Source: Boesenbergia rotunda (taxonomy: Eukaryota > Streptophyta > Magnoliopsida > Zingiberales > Zingiberaceae). From it: a stretch of DNA of 64,000 nucleotides. Where the stretch lies: the NCBI GenBank assembly GCA_024364735.1, contig JAGFNQ010000282.1, forward strand, positions 588,323 through 652,322, given 5' to 3'. Below are positions 11,128 through 20,883 of the stretch, piece after piece (within the stretch, counting starts at the first letter, position 1; every line of letters begins with the position of its first letter). A program made the position numbers and the translations under genes. The notes under the pieces were generated by a model. That model was not told the origin of the DNA and did not search any database. It saw only the letters and a list, made by a program, of their open reading frames with translations.

Positions 11128-12240
11128 CTAAGTAAGGTCACAATTGGAGTAATCCTCCGGATTTTCGAAATCAGCAAGATTATGAATTAAATTTTCTAAC
11201 TTATTGACCTTATGTTTTAGGGTTTCATTTTCTTGTTTCAATTTTTTGAAATTTGTTTTAATTAAGTTACATGAATCAATCACATTATTCAAGGTAAATA
11301 ACGGATTTTCAAATACTGTAAATTTACCTTCGTTGATTGTTTGTCCGGCATTCTTGGTAGCTCTTTTATCTGTGCATTCACTTTTGCAATGCCCGAACTC
11401 CTGGCACTTGAAGCATTGAATGCGACTTTTGTGCTTTCGTGCTTTTGGAACTGATTCCTTTGTCGCCGATGGTGTAGACCGAGTCTTACGAGTAGGGCAC
11501 TGATTTTGGTAGTGCCCTCTCTCCCTGCATGTGTAACAAATTACATGATTAAAATTTGAATTTACACTTTTACCTTTTGGTTCTTTATTGGGAATCTCCC
11601 CCTTGATCATTGCCGCCTCGGATCTAGGCTCATCTTCTGATTCTGTGTCTGAGTCGGACTCGGGTACTGGTTGAAGTTCCTTCTGTGGTGGTTCTTTAGG
11701 AGTTTTCCCTGCAATAAAATTTACACCTTCCTCGACCATTATAGTATCTGTTTGATTATTTAATTCTAAATTTGAAAAGAATTCGAAATCGGTTACCGTC
11801 TCAGTCAATTCGTCGTCTAATTCTGGTTCGATTTTGGATTCGGGTTCAGACTCTGACTCGGCTGATTGTGCTTGGACTGAAAGGGCAAGATAATTTACTT
11901 CTTCTTCATCTGAGATTTCTTGATGAAGGTTAACCAATTTTTCCCATATTTCTCTAGCACAACTGCATGGACCTACTAGCTCGAGTTGCTCCTTGGTTAG
12001 GCCACATTGTAGGATTGAAGTTGCCCTTGCATCCGTCTCGATCTTCCTCAGGGTTGATTCATCCAGTTGGTCCCACGTAAATGATAGTCCCTCTTCTGTA
12101 GGGAGGTAGAACCCTGTTTGAACGATCATCCATATGTCCATATGGGCCTTCAGATGGAACTCCATTTGACTTCTCCAATGATTGAAGTTCTCGCCGGAGA
12201 ATAGCGGTGGACGGACACTGTTCCACTCTTGGTTGGCCAT
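11128..12240 (-). CDS. gag: Intact shortened Sirevirus gag, 370 aa, two CCHC knuckles
   Basis: Structural Gag protein of a copia element. The start MANQEWNSVRPPLFSGENF matches the N-terminal copia gag domain (PPLFSGEDF in the related gag). Residues 1-105 follow the 550-aa gag at 21701-23353. The central helical (UBN2-like) part is then missing and replaced by an acidic Glu/Ser-rich linker (about 110-225). Two knuckles follow, C235-C238-H243-C248 and C276-C279-H284-C289, and then a short coiled coil (about 330-355). The frame is open from ATG to stop, unlike the older gag at 1196. The 5' leader to the PBS is about 510 bp. Whether a Gag lacking the central part can assemble alone is not known; co-assembly with a helper Gag is one possibility (inference). 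Confidence 0.9.
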   Translation of the reverse strand: MANQEWNSVRPPLFSGENFNHWRSQMEFHLKAHMDIWMIVQTGFYLPTEEGLSFTWDQLDESTLRKIETDARATSILQCGLTKEQLELVGPCSCAREIWEKLVNLHQEISDEEEVNYLALSVQAQSAESESEPESKIEPELDDELTETVTDFEFFSNLELNNQTDTIMVEEGVNFIAGKTPKEPPQKELQPVPESDSDTESEDEPRSEAAMIKGEIPNKEPKGKSVNSNFNHVICYTCRERGHYQNQCPTRKTRSTPSATKESVPKARKHKSRIQCFKCQEFGHCKSECTDKRATKNAGQTINEGKFTVFENPLFTLNNVIDSCNLIKTNFKKLKQENETLKHKVNKLENLIHNLADFENPEDYSNCDLT

Positions 12241-12750
12241 TTAGTTTAACCTCGTATAGAAAAGAATTAACAGAATGTACTAAGACTTGGTCTTGGATTA
12301 GTAGTGCGGAAAAAAAAATAACCAAACAAAATTGCACGAATTTCGAGGCGAAATAATAATAAAATAATAAAGAGAATTTATGATAAATTTCTGAAAATGT
12401 TGATTTTGTCAATTCTGGTTAATGATAAAAAAGTAGGAATTTAATGTTTAGAAAAAAAATTTCTCAAACTAAAGTAGCACGAATTTCGAGAAAAATATTA
12501 AAATAATAATAAAAAAAATTATGACAAAATTTCAAAAATTATTTGTTTTATCAATTCAGACTTATGGTGATAATATAAAAATTCAAAATTGAAAAAGGCG
12601 TAAGGATTTTTTAAATCCACCTACAGATATTATTTATATAAAATAAAAAGCGAACGAGATTGAGTTGCGTTGATTAACAAAAAGAAATAAAAAATTCATA
12701 AATTCGAAAAAACTTTCAAATTGGTGGTTGCACCAAGTTTGAACTACCCC

Positions 12751-12762
12751 GCTCTGATACCA
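12751..12762 (-). promoter_or_regulatory. Primer binding site (initiator-Met tRNA)
   Basis: The minus strand reads TGGTATCAGAGC, 2 nt after the 5' LTR. This complements the 3' end of plant initiator tRNA-Met, the usual primer of Ty1/copia elements. Confidence 0.93.
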
Positions 12763-12764
12763 CT

Positions 12765-14228
12765 TGTTGGATCGAGAAATGCGAGAGAGGGGGGGTGAAT
12801 GTCGCAATTCGTTCGGATTTCGTAAAGAGCAATTGCGTAGCGGAATAATCAAAATCAGACAATGCGAACACCAAGATTTTTACTTGGTTCGGAGCCTGGG
12901 TCGACTCCTACTCCAAGGCCCACGGTCGTTGACCGTTTACTATGGGCAATACTATAATCGCGCAAAACAATTTTACAAAGATTGATTACAGTAAATTGCA
13001 GTAAGGAAAAAGACAGCTTTTCTTTGTTACCGACATCCGGTGTAAATCGAAGTTCCAGAGCAGTTGGACGTCGCCGGCGCTTGTATCTTGAGTCTGGAGG
13101 GTTCTGGAGCAGAGCGCGGGAGCAGAAGAGCGTGATTGCGTTCAATGGAATTGATTGTCTTGGAATAGGGTCGAGGCCCTCTTTATATAGGGCAGGGGGC
13201 GCCCGACATGCTCGGGGCGCCCCCCACGTGGCTCTTGATCCGGCATGCTCTCGGTCGTGACTGATCGCTTCGACTTCGGGATAACAGTTGACTGGGGCGC
13301 CCGACGCGCGCGGGGCGCCCGGTTGACCGGTCAAAGGTTCATCCATTTGGTTTCACGAGGGTGAGCTGCAGCTGCCCGTGGCGTGGCACAGTGGGTGCCC
13401 GAGACACGCGGGGCGCCCGACATGCGGGGCGCCCGACACACGCGGGGCGCCCCCAATTGCGCTGCTGTCGGGGCGTTTACCTCTCTGCTGACTTTGGGTT
13501 GACTCTGGGGCGCCCGACACATCCGGGGCGCCCTACTCAGCTACGGCCTCACTCCTTTGAGGCTCTCTGAGCTGCAGAAACACAGTCCTTCGGTCCTGCA
13601 TCCAGGGTTAGTCCAAAACAGCAAATAATAAGTTAGTTAAAACAACCTTAGCTGTCTTGGTTCTGACTTTGGATCTCCAAAATGGAGCCCTAGGTCGAAC
13701 CGACGCCTAATGTTCCCTCGAGGGGAACGCGTCCTCACCTACTCCTCTCGGGAGAGTTTTACCTGGTGCCAACCGGATCCTCCAGTTGGACTTTTGCCCA
13801 GCAGTCCTTCGCCAGGTCTTGAGGTACCAAGCTGCCCTTCGCTTGGTGCCTAGCAGCCCTTTGCTAGGTCTTTTCTTCTGGCAGTCCTTCGCCAGTGCCT
13901 AGCATTCCTTCGCTAGGGCTTTTCCATTCTGGCAGTCCTTCGCCAGTGCCTAGTATTCCTTCGCTAGGGCTTTGTCCATTCTGGCAGTCCTTCGCCAGTG
14001 CCTAGCATTCCTTCGCTAGGGCTTTTCCTGTCTGGCAGTCCTTCGCCAGTGCCTAGCATTCCTTCGCTAGGGCTTTCTTTCCTGGCATTCCTTTACCAGT
14101 GCCTAGCAGTCCTTCGCTAGGGCTTTTTCTGCACACTCAGTGAACAACGTTAGATCACAAATAAACTTAACTTTGAATCCTTTGCCAATATCAAAATCAG
14201 GTTCGATATGGTGCTTCCTGCACCAACA
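12765..14228 (-). repeat. 5' LTR of the gag-only Sirevirus
   Basis: Same 1464-bp length as the left LTR, with about seven transitions and no transversions found by eye. The TATA on the minus strand is near 13180-13189, with the GGCGCC dyads upstream of it. Confidence 0.95.
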
Positions 14229-14927
14229 GTCAGGATACTCGGATTCTGATTACGCTGGTTGTAAGTTAGATAGAAAGAGCACAAGTGGAGGCTGCCAACT
14301 GTTAGGAAATAGTCTAATAAGTTGGTGCAGCAGAAAACAACACTGTGTAGCTCTATCCACAACTGAAGCTGAGTATGTTGCCTTAGGAGAGTGTGTAGCA
14401 CAACTTTTATGGATGATGCACACTCTTAAGGACTTCCAGCTCAACTACACCCAAACTCAAGTCTTCATTGACAATATAAGCTCAATTAATCTAACTAAGA
14501 ACCCAATCTAACATTCCAGAACTAAACACATAGAAGTTAAACACCACTTTGTAAGAGATCACGTAGCCAGGGGTGAGATAGTCCTTAAACATATAGATTC
14601 TAAATCTAACTTAGCTGACATATTCACCAAACCCCTACCTAAATCTGAGTTCAGCTCACTAAGAAGGCAGTTAGGATTATGCTTAGTAGAATAGGGTTAC
14701 TCTACTATTGGTTTTCTCACTGCTTTATTTGATTTGGAAAAATCAGTTTTTAAAATATGCTTTACTTAATTTCCAAATCAGCCTTTGAAAATCTTTTTAG
14801 CCTTTCTTTTTAATAATTTTTTAGTTTTTCTTAAAAACTACCCCCTTCAAAACTAGGGCTTTTTCGTAAATGAACTTAGCCTAGGCCCTAACCCTAGAAA
14901 TGTATGCACCTATAGATCTAGAAGCCA

Positions 14928-14985
14928 GCATCTCACAAGCACCTAAGGGTACTTTTGAATGATAACCTAGAATGGGTTGAGATGC
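14928..14985 (+). other. Conserved stem-loop
   Basis: GCATCTCA (14928-14935) pairs with TGAGATGC (14978-14985). It is the equivalent of 18758-18815. Confidence 0.6.
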
Positions 14986-15479
14986 TTAGGTCTTTTCCTT
15001 AATTCAAGATGCTTTAAGTCAGTGCATCTGCAGAAATTGGGGCACTAAATACAACTTAAACAATAATCAAGTTAAGTGTCAAGTTTAGAAAATCTAACTT
15101 GAACAGAACACTTAACTCGACTAACCCTAGCGAAAACTACTGTTTATAACAGTTAGTAAGTAGCTAAATGGGGTTAGACAGGACCCTAAAGAGATAATTG
15201 AAATTGCTTTGGTTCAGTTTGAATTGGTTCAATACAGCACATCATTCTTTGGTCATGCAATTTATGTTTATTTCTATTACTTTATTTTTGATATATGGCA
15301 AAGGGGGAGAGATAGAAAGGAGAGAAGAGCTTTAAATTTTTTCAAAATTTTATCCTTTCTTCAAAAAGCTTAAGCTAATTTTCTTTTTCAGAACTATTTA
15401 AAAGTACTTACTCTAAGTTTTTACTAACTCTAAGTTCTTTTTCAAAACTGTTTTCAAAATAATTAAGTTATTTTAAAAA

Positions 15480-15830
15480 CTGGTTCAAAGTACTTAATCT
15501 ATTTATTTTCAAAAATACTAAGCTATTTTCAAAAATCTTTTTAAGTACTTAAACTTAAGCTATTTTCAAAAATCCTTTTAAGTACTTAAACTTAAGCTAT
15601 TTTCAAAAATCCTTTTAAGTACTTAAACTTAAGCTATTTTCAAAAATCTTTTTTAAGTACTTAAACATAAGCTATTTTCAAAAATCTTTTTTAAGTACTT
15701 AAACTTAAGTTATGTTCAAAAATCTTTTTAAGTACTTAAACTCAAGCTGTTTGTCAAAAAGTTTTTCCAAGTACTTAAAACTTAAGCAGTTGTAAATTTT
15801 ACTAAGTACTTATCTTAAACTTAAGCTATG
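15480..15830 (+). repeat. Tandem repeat with AAGTACTT / CTTAAG palindromes
   Basis: About seven units of roughly 42 bp read tttttaagtacttaaactt then aagctattttcaaaaatc. A looser version of the same AAGTACTT-rich sequence occurs at 17880-18340 in the pol-less element, also just inside the PPT. Confidence 0.85.
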
Positions 15831-16116
15831 GTTCTAAAAACTTAAAACTTCAGAAGATGGATCTTTTCTACTGACTTGAATTTTTTGTGTAAATCTTCAA
15901 AAAGTGCACAACCAGTTTTTTTAATATGTTTCTAAAGTTCCTTTGAAAAGTATTCTAAGTGTTTGAAAAATTAATTCCATCTTTAGACTTAGAGAATTTT
16001 TAAACCCCACTAACTTTTGAAAAACCTAGGGGGTGATTCCTTCTAGGGGGAGGAAACCAAACTTTTATAACAACTATTTTGATTAACTTAACTTTTTGAA
16101 CCGGGTTGCCATAAAT

Positions 16117-16131
16117 CAAAAAGGGAGAGAT
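16117..16131 (+). promoter_or_regulatory. Polypurine tract of the plus-strand Sirevirus
   Basis: aaaaagggagagat lies directly before the 3' LTR start TGTTGGTGCAG at 16132. Confidence 0.85.
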
Positions 16132-16400
16132 TGTTGGTGCAGACAGCACCCAAGTCGAACCTGTGTTTTGATAATGGAAAAAGGGTTCAAAAGTTAAGAT
16201 GTAATGTTTATCTAACATGCTACTTGAGTGTGCAGATTAAAGTCCTAGCGAAGGACTGCTAGGCATCGGAACCAAAGACCCAGCAAAGGGCTGCTGGGCA
16301 CCTAGCGAAGGGCTGCTAGTAATCGAAGACCTAGCGAAGGACTGCTAGGCACCTGGCGAAGGACTGCCAGGATAAAAAGCCCTAGCGAAGGACCACTAGG
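16132..16400 (+). repeat. 3' LTR of the plus-strand Sirevirus, first part
   Basis: Begins TGTTGGTGCAGACAGCACC and runs into CCTAGC-gaaggact-GCTAGG hairpins (16240-16400). It is split by the element at 16401-24930, which landed on ctagg inside one of these hairpins, and continues at 24931. Confidence 0.88.
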
Positions 16401-17739
16401 TGTTGGATCGATAGAACCGATAGAGGGGGGGTGAATATCGGTAAACTTTTCGAATTTATGGAGAGAGCAATATGCACAGCGAAAAGAAACAAAACACGCG
16501 AACACAGTATTTTTTACTTGGTTCGGAGCCTAGGTCGACTCCTACTCCAAGGCCCATGATCGTTGATCATTTACTTTGGGCAATTCTATATGAACGCAAA
16601 ATCAGTTTACAAAAATAGATTTACAAGTATAGCACCATAAACTTTTAATGAAAAAAATCTCTTCTTTTACCGACGTCCGGGTGTAGGTTGACTTTCTGGA
16701 GCAGCGGGACGTCGTCGCTCGAGTTGGGCAGTTTTCGGAACAAGGCGTGAGCACAGAAGAGCGTGGAAGCTTTGGTTCGAAGTTGTTCTCAAAGGCTGGG
16801 CGTTGGGTGCTATTTATAGCACCCCGGGGCGCCCTGGACGTCGGGGGCGCCCTGCCACGTGTCAAGCGATCCTCTTTTAGCTCGGTCAAACGTTATCTCA
16901 TCCGAATAGGGATAAGTTTGACTCTGGGGGTGCCCTGGTCGCAGAGGGCGCCTTGACTGACTTCTTCCGTGCAGAAATCTCGGCTGTGGATAAAGATGAA
17001 GCTTCGCAGTCTTGGGCGCGGGGGCGCCCTGGCTACTGAGGGCGCCCTGGCTGACGAGGGCGCCCTGCCCAGTAAGCAGCCGAAGCCCTTTTTGCTTCAC
17101 TTGGTTCTGGTTCACCTTGGGGGCACCCTGGACACTCAGGGCGCCCTGCTCAGCTGCTGCCTCACTCCTTTGAGGCTCTCTGAGTTGCAGACACACGTTC
17201 CTTCGATCCTGCATCCAGGGTTAGTCCAAAACACAATAAAACAATTAGTTTATACAGCCTTAGCTGTCTTGGTTCTGACTTTGGTCTCCAAAATGGAGCC
17301 CTAGGTCGAACCGACGCCTACTGTTCCATCGACGGGGAACACGTCCTCACCTACTCCTCTCGGGAGAATTTACCTGATGCCAACCGCTCCTTTGGTTGGA
17401 CTTTTGCCTGGCGGTCCTTTGCCAGGGCTTGGATGCCGAGCTGTCCTTCGCCCGGTGCTTAGCAGTCCTTCGCTAGGGCTTTTTACCCTGGCATTCCTTC
17501 GCCAGGTGCCTAGCATTCCTTCGCTAGGGCTTTTGACTCTGGCATTCCTTCGCCAGTGCCTAGCAGTCCTTCGCTAGGGCTTTTTGCCCTGGCATTCCTT
17601 CACCAGTGCCTAGCAGTCCTTCGCTAGGGCTTTTCCTGTACACTAGAGTAACTTGTTAGACAACAAGTAAGACTTAACTTTTGACCTCTGTTGCCATTAT
17701 CAAAACACAGGTTTGACTTTGGTGCATTCTGCACCAACA
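16401..17739 (-). repeat. 3' LTR of the pol-less Sirevirus
   Basis: 1339 bp, TG...CA. The minus-strand TATA (TATAAATA) is at 16811-16818. GGCGCC dyads at 16828/16846, 16929 (GGTGCC)/16947, 17023/17041/17059 and 17122 (GGCACC)/17140 are all exactly 18 bp apart within a group. CTAGC/GCTAG hairpins lie at about 17455-17635. Confidence 0.95.
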
Positions 17740-17756
17740 ATCTCCCCCTTTTTGAT
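17740..17756 (-). promoter_or_regulatory. Polypurine tract of the pol-less element
   Basis: The minus strand reads AAATCAAAAAGGGGGAGAT next to the 3' LTR. Confidence 0.9.
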
Positions 17757-19191
17757 TTATGGCAACCTTAGTTCAAAAAGTTAAGTTTAATCAAAAGCAA
17801 GAAATTTATTCCCTCCCCCTGGAGAGAATCTCCCCCTAGATTTTTCAAAAATTCATGGGTTTTAAGAAAAACATTACTTGGAGTGAATTTATGCTTTGAA
17901 AGCTTAAGTTTTAGGTACTTAAGTTAAAAGTACATAGGAGGGTTTTTGAAGCATCATTTTAGAGTACTAAAAATGTTTGAAGCTTTAAGTTTTAATGTAC
18001 TCAAAAGTTTTGAAAGTGTTAACTTAAGTACTTGGTAATATTTCAAAGGCTTAACTACTTAGTAAGAAAAAACTTTAGTACATTTGGAAAGCTTAAGTAC
18101 TTAATAATAATTTTTTTTTTTTGAAGATTTAAGTACTTAACAAATTTGGAAGATTTAAGTACTTAATAAATTTTGAAAAACTTAAGTACTTACTTAATTA
18201 ATAAATTTAAAAAAACAAAACCTAAGTACTTAGTTAATAATTTGAAGAAGATTTTTGCTTAAGTACTTAGCTAATTTTGAAAAGGTTTTTGAAAAGTTTA
18301 AGTACTTAGAAAAATTTAAAAAAACTTAAGTATTTTGAAAGCTTTTTGAATAAAGGATAAGAAAATTTTGAAAACTTTTTGAATAAAGGATAGAGTAAAA
18401 AATATTTGAGCAAAAATGTTTTACTCTCTCCTTTCCTATCTCTCCCCCTTTGTCATATATCAAAAATAGATAAATGTAGCAAAAAAAAATTTGATAAAGG
18501 AATTTGCTGTACTGAACCATTTTATAATTCGATCAAATCAGTCAATTTTCTCTGTAGGGACCTGTCTAACCCAATTAGCTACTTACTAACTGTTATAAAC
18601 AGTAGCTTTTGCTAGGGTTAGTCAAGTTAAGTGTTTCTGTTCAAGTTAGATTTTCTAAACTTGACACTTAACTTGATTGCTGTGTAAGTTGTATTTAGTG
18701 CCCCAATTACTGCAGATGCACTGACTTAAAGCATCTTGAATTAAGGCAAAGACCTAAGCATCTCAACCCTTTCTAGGTTATCAATCAAAAGTACCCTAAG
18801 GTGCTTGTGAGATGTTGGCTTCTAAGTCTATAGGTGCATGCAGTTCTAGAGTTAGGGCCTAGGCTAAGTCCATTTTCGAAAAAGCCCTAGTTTTGAAAAG
18901 GGGTAGTTTTGAAAAAATAAAACTAAGTCGAAAGTGAAAACTGATTTTGAAATTAAGTAAAGCAGTTTTTCAAATTCTAATTTTAGAAAACTGATTTTTG
19001 AAATCAAGTAGAGCAGTAAAAAATTGAGTTACTCTATTCTACAGAGCACAATCCTAACTCTGAATGGAATGGAATCAAGTAGTCAAGGGCTAGTCCATAT
19101 AGGAAAGTCAATACAGTCAAATAGTCAAAACATAAGTCAACCCTACTGAGTAGGGGCAGTCAGATAGTTACGAGTACAATGTGAAGTAAAT
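17757..19191 (-). other. 3' non-coding region of the pol-less element
   Basis: 17880-18340 is rich in cttaagtactt motifs. 18530-18860 is the counterpart of 14881-15190. A second PPT-like run (ctccccctttgtcatatatc) lies near 18440. No ORF is supported. Confidence 0.65.
18758..18815 (-). other. Conserved stem-loop downstream of the env-like gene
   Basis: GCATCTCA (18758-18765) pairs with TGAGATGt (18808-18815), one end pair being G-T. Confidence 0.55.
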
Positions 19192-20429
19192 CTAAGACGA
19201 AGGACCGGGATGATCAGATGGACCCGGCTGCCATGAATCGAATCGTGCCATCATCTCTAAGAATCGTGCATCAGCTACTTCTCTATCAGCTCGGCGAGCG
19301 TCCATCTGCTCTATGTGATAGGCCTCGACCTCCTCTCGGAGACTCTGTATCTGTGTCTCCATACGGGTCACTCTCTCGTAGAGTGTCGGTGGAGCGGGCT
19401 CGTCTATATGGGCTCGGGCTTCTGCTGCTATATCTGCGACGTCGTACTCGACTTCCTCGTCCGAATCGATCTGGGGAGCTGCTCTCCGACGTCTCCAGGA
19501 CAGGACCCCAGTACCGGACACCTCTATACCTGCTAGGGCGAAGTTTCTATAGCCTATTTCATCGTAGTCGGTCAGATCGGCCATTTCTCCCTCGGTAATG
19601 TTCCTACCATGGTGATGTAATAGGGACGTGATAATGTGGCAGTAGGGTGTGCGTACCCGCCCTTGCGTGGTCACACTGGATGCGTGTAGGATAGTGTGAA
19701 ACATATGAAGTCCTATATCAATATCTAGCTGGTGAATCAGGGCGTACAGGAGAAAGGTATGGAATGGTCGCATAGTGGTGACGTCCCTGGTGGATAATGG
19801 CAGAATACATCGGACTAAGACCCTATATAGGGCGTAGTCCTGGACCTCTAAATCGACTGACTGAAATCGTCTGGCCACTGGTTGCCTAAAGAAATATGAG
19901 TGTAATGTATCTAAGGTGATGTGAGAGTAGGAAGCATCAAAGGGAGGCTCCCTAGGAGGATAACAACAGAAGGTGGACTGCGAGGGTCGTAGTCCTAGAA
20001 ATCGGTTCAGTAATGTTGGTGTGATAGTTAAGGGAATACCTTGAACCATGGTGGAGAACACGAGATTATCCTGTCTAATGATATTATTGTAAAATTCTGC
20101 ACATAAGGAAGTATTGATTGGGTGGGTGCAGAATACGAGATTGTCCAGTTGGTAGAGGTTTATGACGTTCATAGCTAGGGGACAGGATTGGGTGAAGAAT
20201 AGTCTATTCAAGTAGCTTGTCTTGATAGGTTTATAGGTGGTACGAGAGAACTTATTACACAATTCTAAATTGGGAAACCTAGGATCAGGACTAGGTTGAG
20301 TACCGGGTTCTGCCTGATTAGGTCGGCGTCTTCTAAGAGAAAGAATGTATACTTAAAGAAAGTATGCATTTAATGAAAAATTGAAAAGAAATTAACAAAA
20401 AAATTATACCGGTTTGCTCGGGGAGGCAT
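19192..20429 (-). CDS. Env-like ORF3 of the Sirevirus, 386 aa, two exons
   Basis: Exon 1 is 20429-20410 (ATG, six whole codons plus two bases). The intron is 20409-20333 (GT...TTCTCTTAG, 77 nt) and exon 2 is 20332-19192; the joined frame is open (387 codons with stop). The spliced start gives an Arg-rich stretch (residues 7-10). Around residues 85-121 (FYNN...LNRFLGL) it resembles the 'putative plant transposon protein' domain (PF20167-like). Residues about 318-370 form a Glu/Arg-rich coiled coil. Sirevirus env-like proteins sit in this position and also end in a coiled coil (known for SIRE1). No signal peptide or membrane segment is obvious, so 'envelope' is positional only. Its own TATA lies 112 nt upstream. 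The intron is predicted from splice signals and frame, not shown. Confidence 0.75.
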
Positions 20430-20540
20430 TGTTGAAGATGAGGGCTTGAGAGCTTGAGAGGGTTGCAAGATCTCTTGGAAGGTAGAAAGTTGAGGAGGAG
20501 AAGTGTTTTGGGTGTGAAGAGAAGAAGGGGAAGGGAGCCC

Positions 20541-20549
20541 CTTTTTATA
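20541..20549 (-). promoter_or_regulatory. TATA box in front of the env-like gene
   Basis: The minus strand reads TATAAAAAG, followed by a C/T-rich leader and the ATG at 20429. The nearest GGCGCC dyad starts at 20560, 10 bp upstream, as in the LTR promoters. Confidence 0.75.
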
Positions 20550-20559
20550 GGCAGTTTCG

Positions 20560-20851
20560 GGCGCCCTTTCTCGGGAGGGCGCCCTGACTGGCGAGGGCGC
20601 CCCGACCGGTGAGGGCGCCTTGACCAGGCCTGCAATTACCTTTCGGCAGCTTTCTGCCGTTGAAGGACTGTGGGAGGGCGCCCCGCCTGACGAGGGCGCC
20701 CTAAACAGAGCTGCAGCTGCCTTTTGGCAGCTTTTGACCAATGAAGGGGTATACGAAGGCGCCCTGAAGCTCCAGGGCGCCCTGGTCAGCTTGCAGTGGC
20801 AGAGGAGCTTTTTTGGACCAGCCTTGGGGCGCCCACACGGATTTGGGCGCC
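20560..20851 (-). promoter_or_regulatory. GGCGCC dyad array, internal copy of the LTR U3 module
   Basis: GGCGCC starts at 20560, 20578, 20596, 20614, then 20677/20695, 20758/20776 and 20828/20846. Within each group the step is exactly 18 bp, the same as in the LTRs at 6706, 16401 and 28502. It sits directly upstream of the TATA of the env-like gene. Confidence 0.9.
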
Positions 20852-20883
20852 CTAAGGACTAGCTTTTAACCCTAAGGGAGTGC

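Larger units (their letters stand above)
6706..14228 (-). mobile_element. Young gag-only Sirevirus derivative, complete, TSD gtcag
   Basis: Two LTRs of 1464 bp (6706-8169 and 12765-14228) flank about 4.6 kb. gtcag is duplicated at 6701-6705 and 14229-14233. On the minus strand the order is 5' LTR, PBS, a 370-aa gag, a long AT-rich non-coding stretch, PPT, 3' LTR. No protease, integrase, RT or RNase H is present, so it depends on another element for movement. About seven differences between the LTRs were found by eye, all transitions, indicating a recent insertion. It splits the pol of the host element before RNase H. Confidence 0.95.
3408..14694 (+). pseudogene. pol: Sirevirus pol (protease, integrase, RT, RNase H), decayed and split by two insertions
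   Basis: Domains in order: protease with the active-site D-S/T-G changed to D-R-G in DRGCSRHMTG (near 3438-3470); GAG-pre-integrase LWHRRLGH (~3810); integrase with HLD (~4003), SDHGGEF (~4195) and VERRNR (~4303) carrying the D,D,E residues; RT ending in YVDDIIFGST (~5555); the RT/RNase H connection (to 5880, then 6543-6705); and RNase H (14229-14694, DYAGCKLDRKSTSG to the stop at 14692). Stops are at 4467, 5354, 5429, 5492 and 14509. An insertion of about 8 bp near 5172 shifts the frame. A TAG at 3405-3407 lies directly upstream of the frame. Insertions occupy 5881-6542 and 6706-14228. Confidence 0.9.
14695..16116 (+). other. 3' non-coding region between pol and PPT of the plus-strand Sirevirus
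   Basis: No ORF is supported. 14881-15190 matches the reverse complement of about 18530-18860 in the pol-less element, including a hairpin. 15480-15830 is a tandem array. An env-like gene, present at this place in the pol-less element, is absent here. Confidence 0.7.

Noticed and set aside
16747..17577. ORFs with repeated Gly-Ala-Leu or Leu-Arg-Gln-Val-Pro patterns in LTRs (also 23953-24768, 29398-29958 and 7302-7511)
   Set aside because: They are translations of the GGCGCC dyads and CTAGC hairpin arrays, occur in several frames and on both strands, and match no domain.
20370..20741. 123-aa minus-strand ORF running through the env-like promoter
   Set aside because: It includes the dyads and TATA and is open by chance; the better model starts at the ATG at 20429 and splices at 20409-20333.
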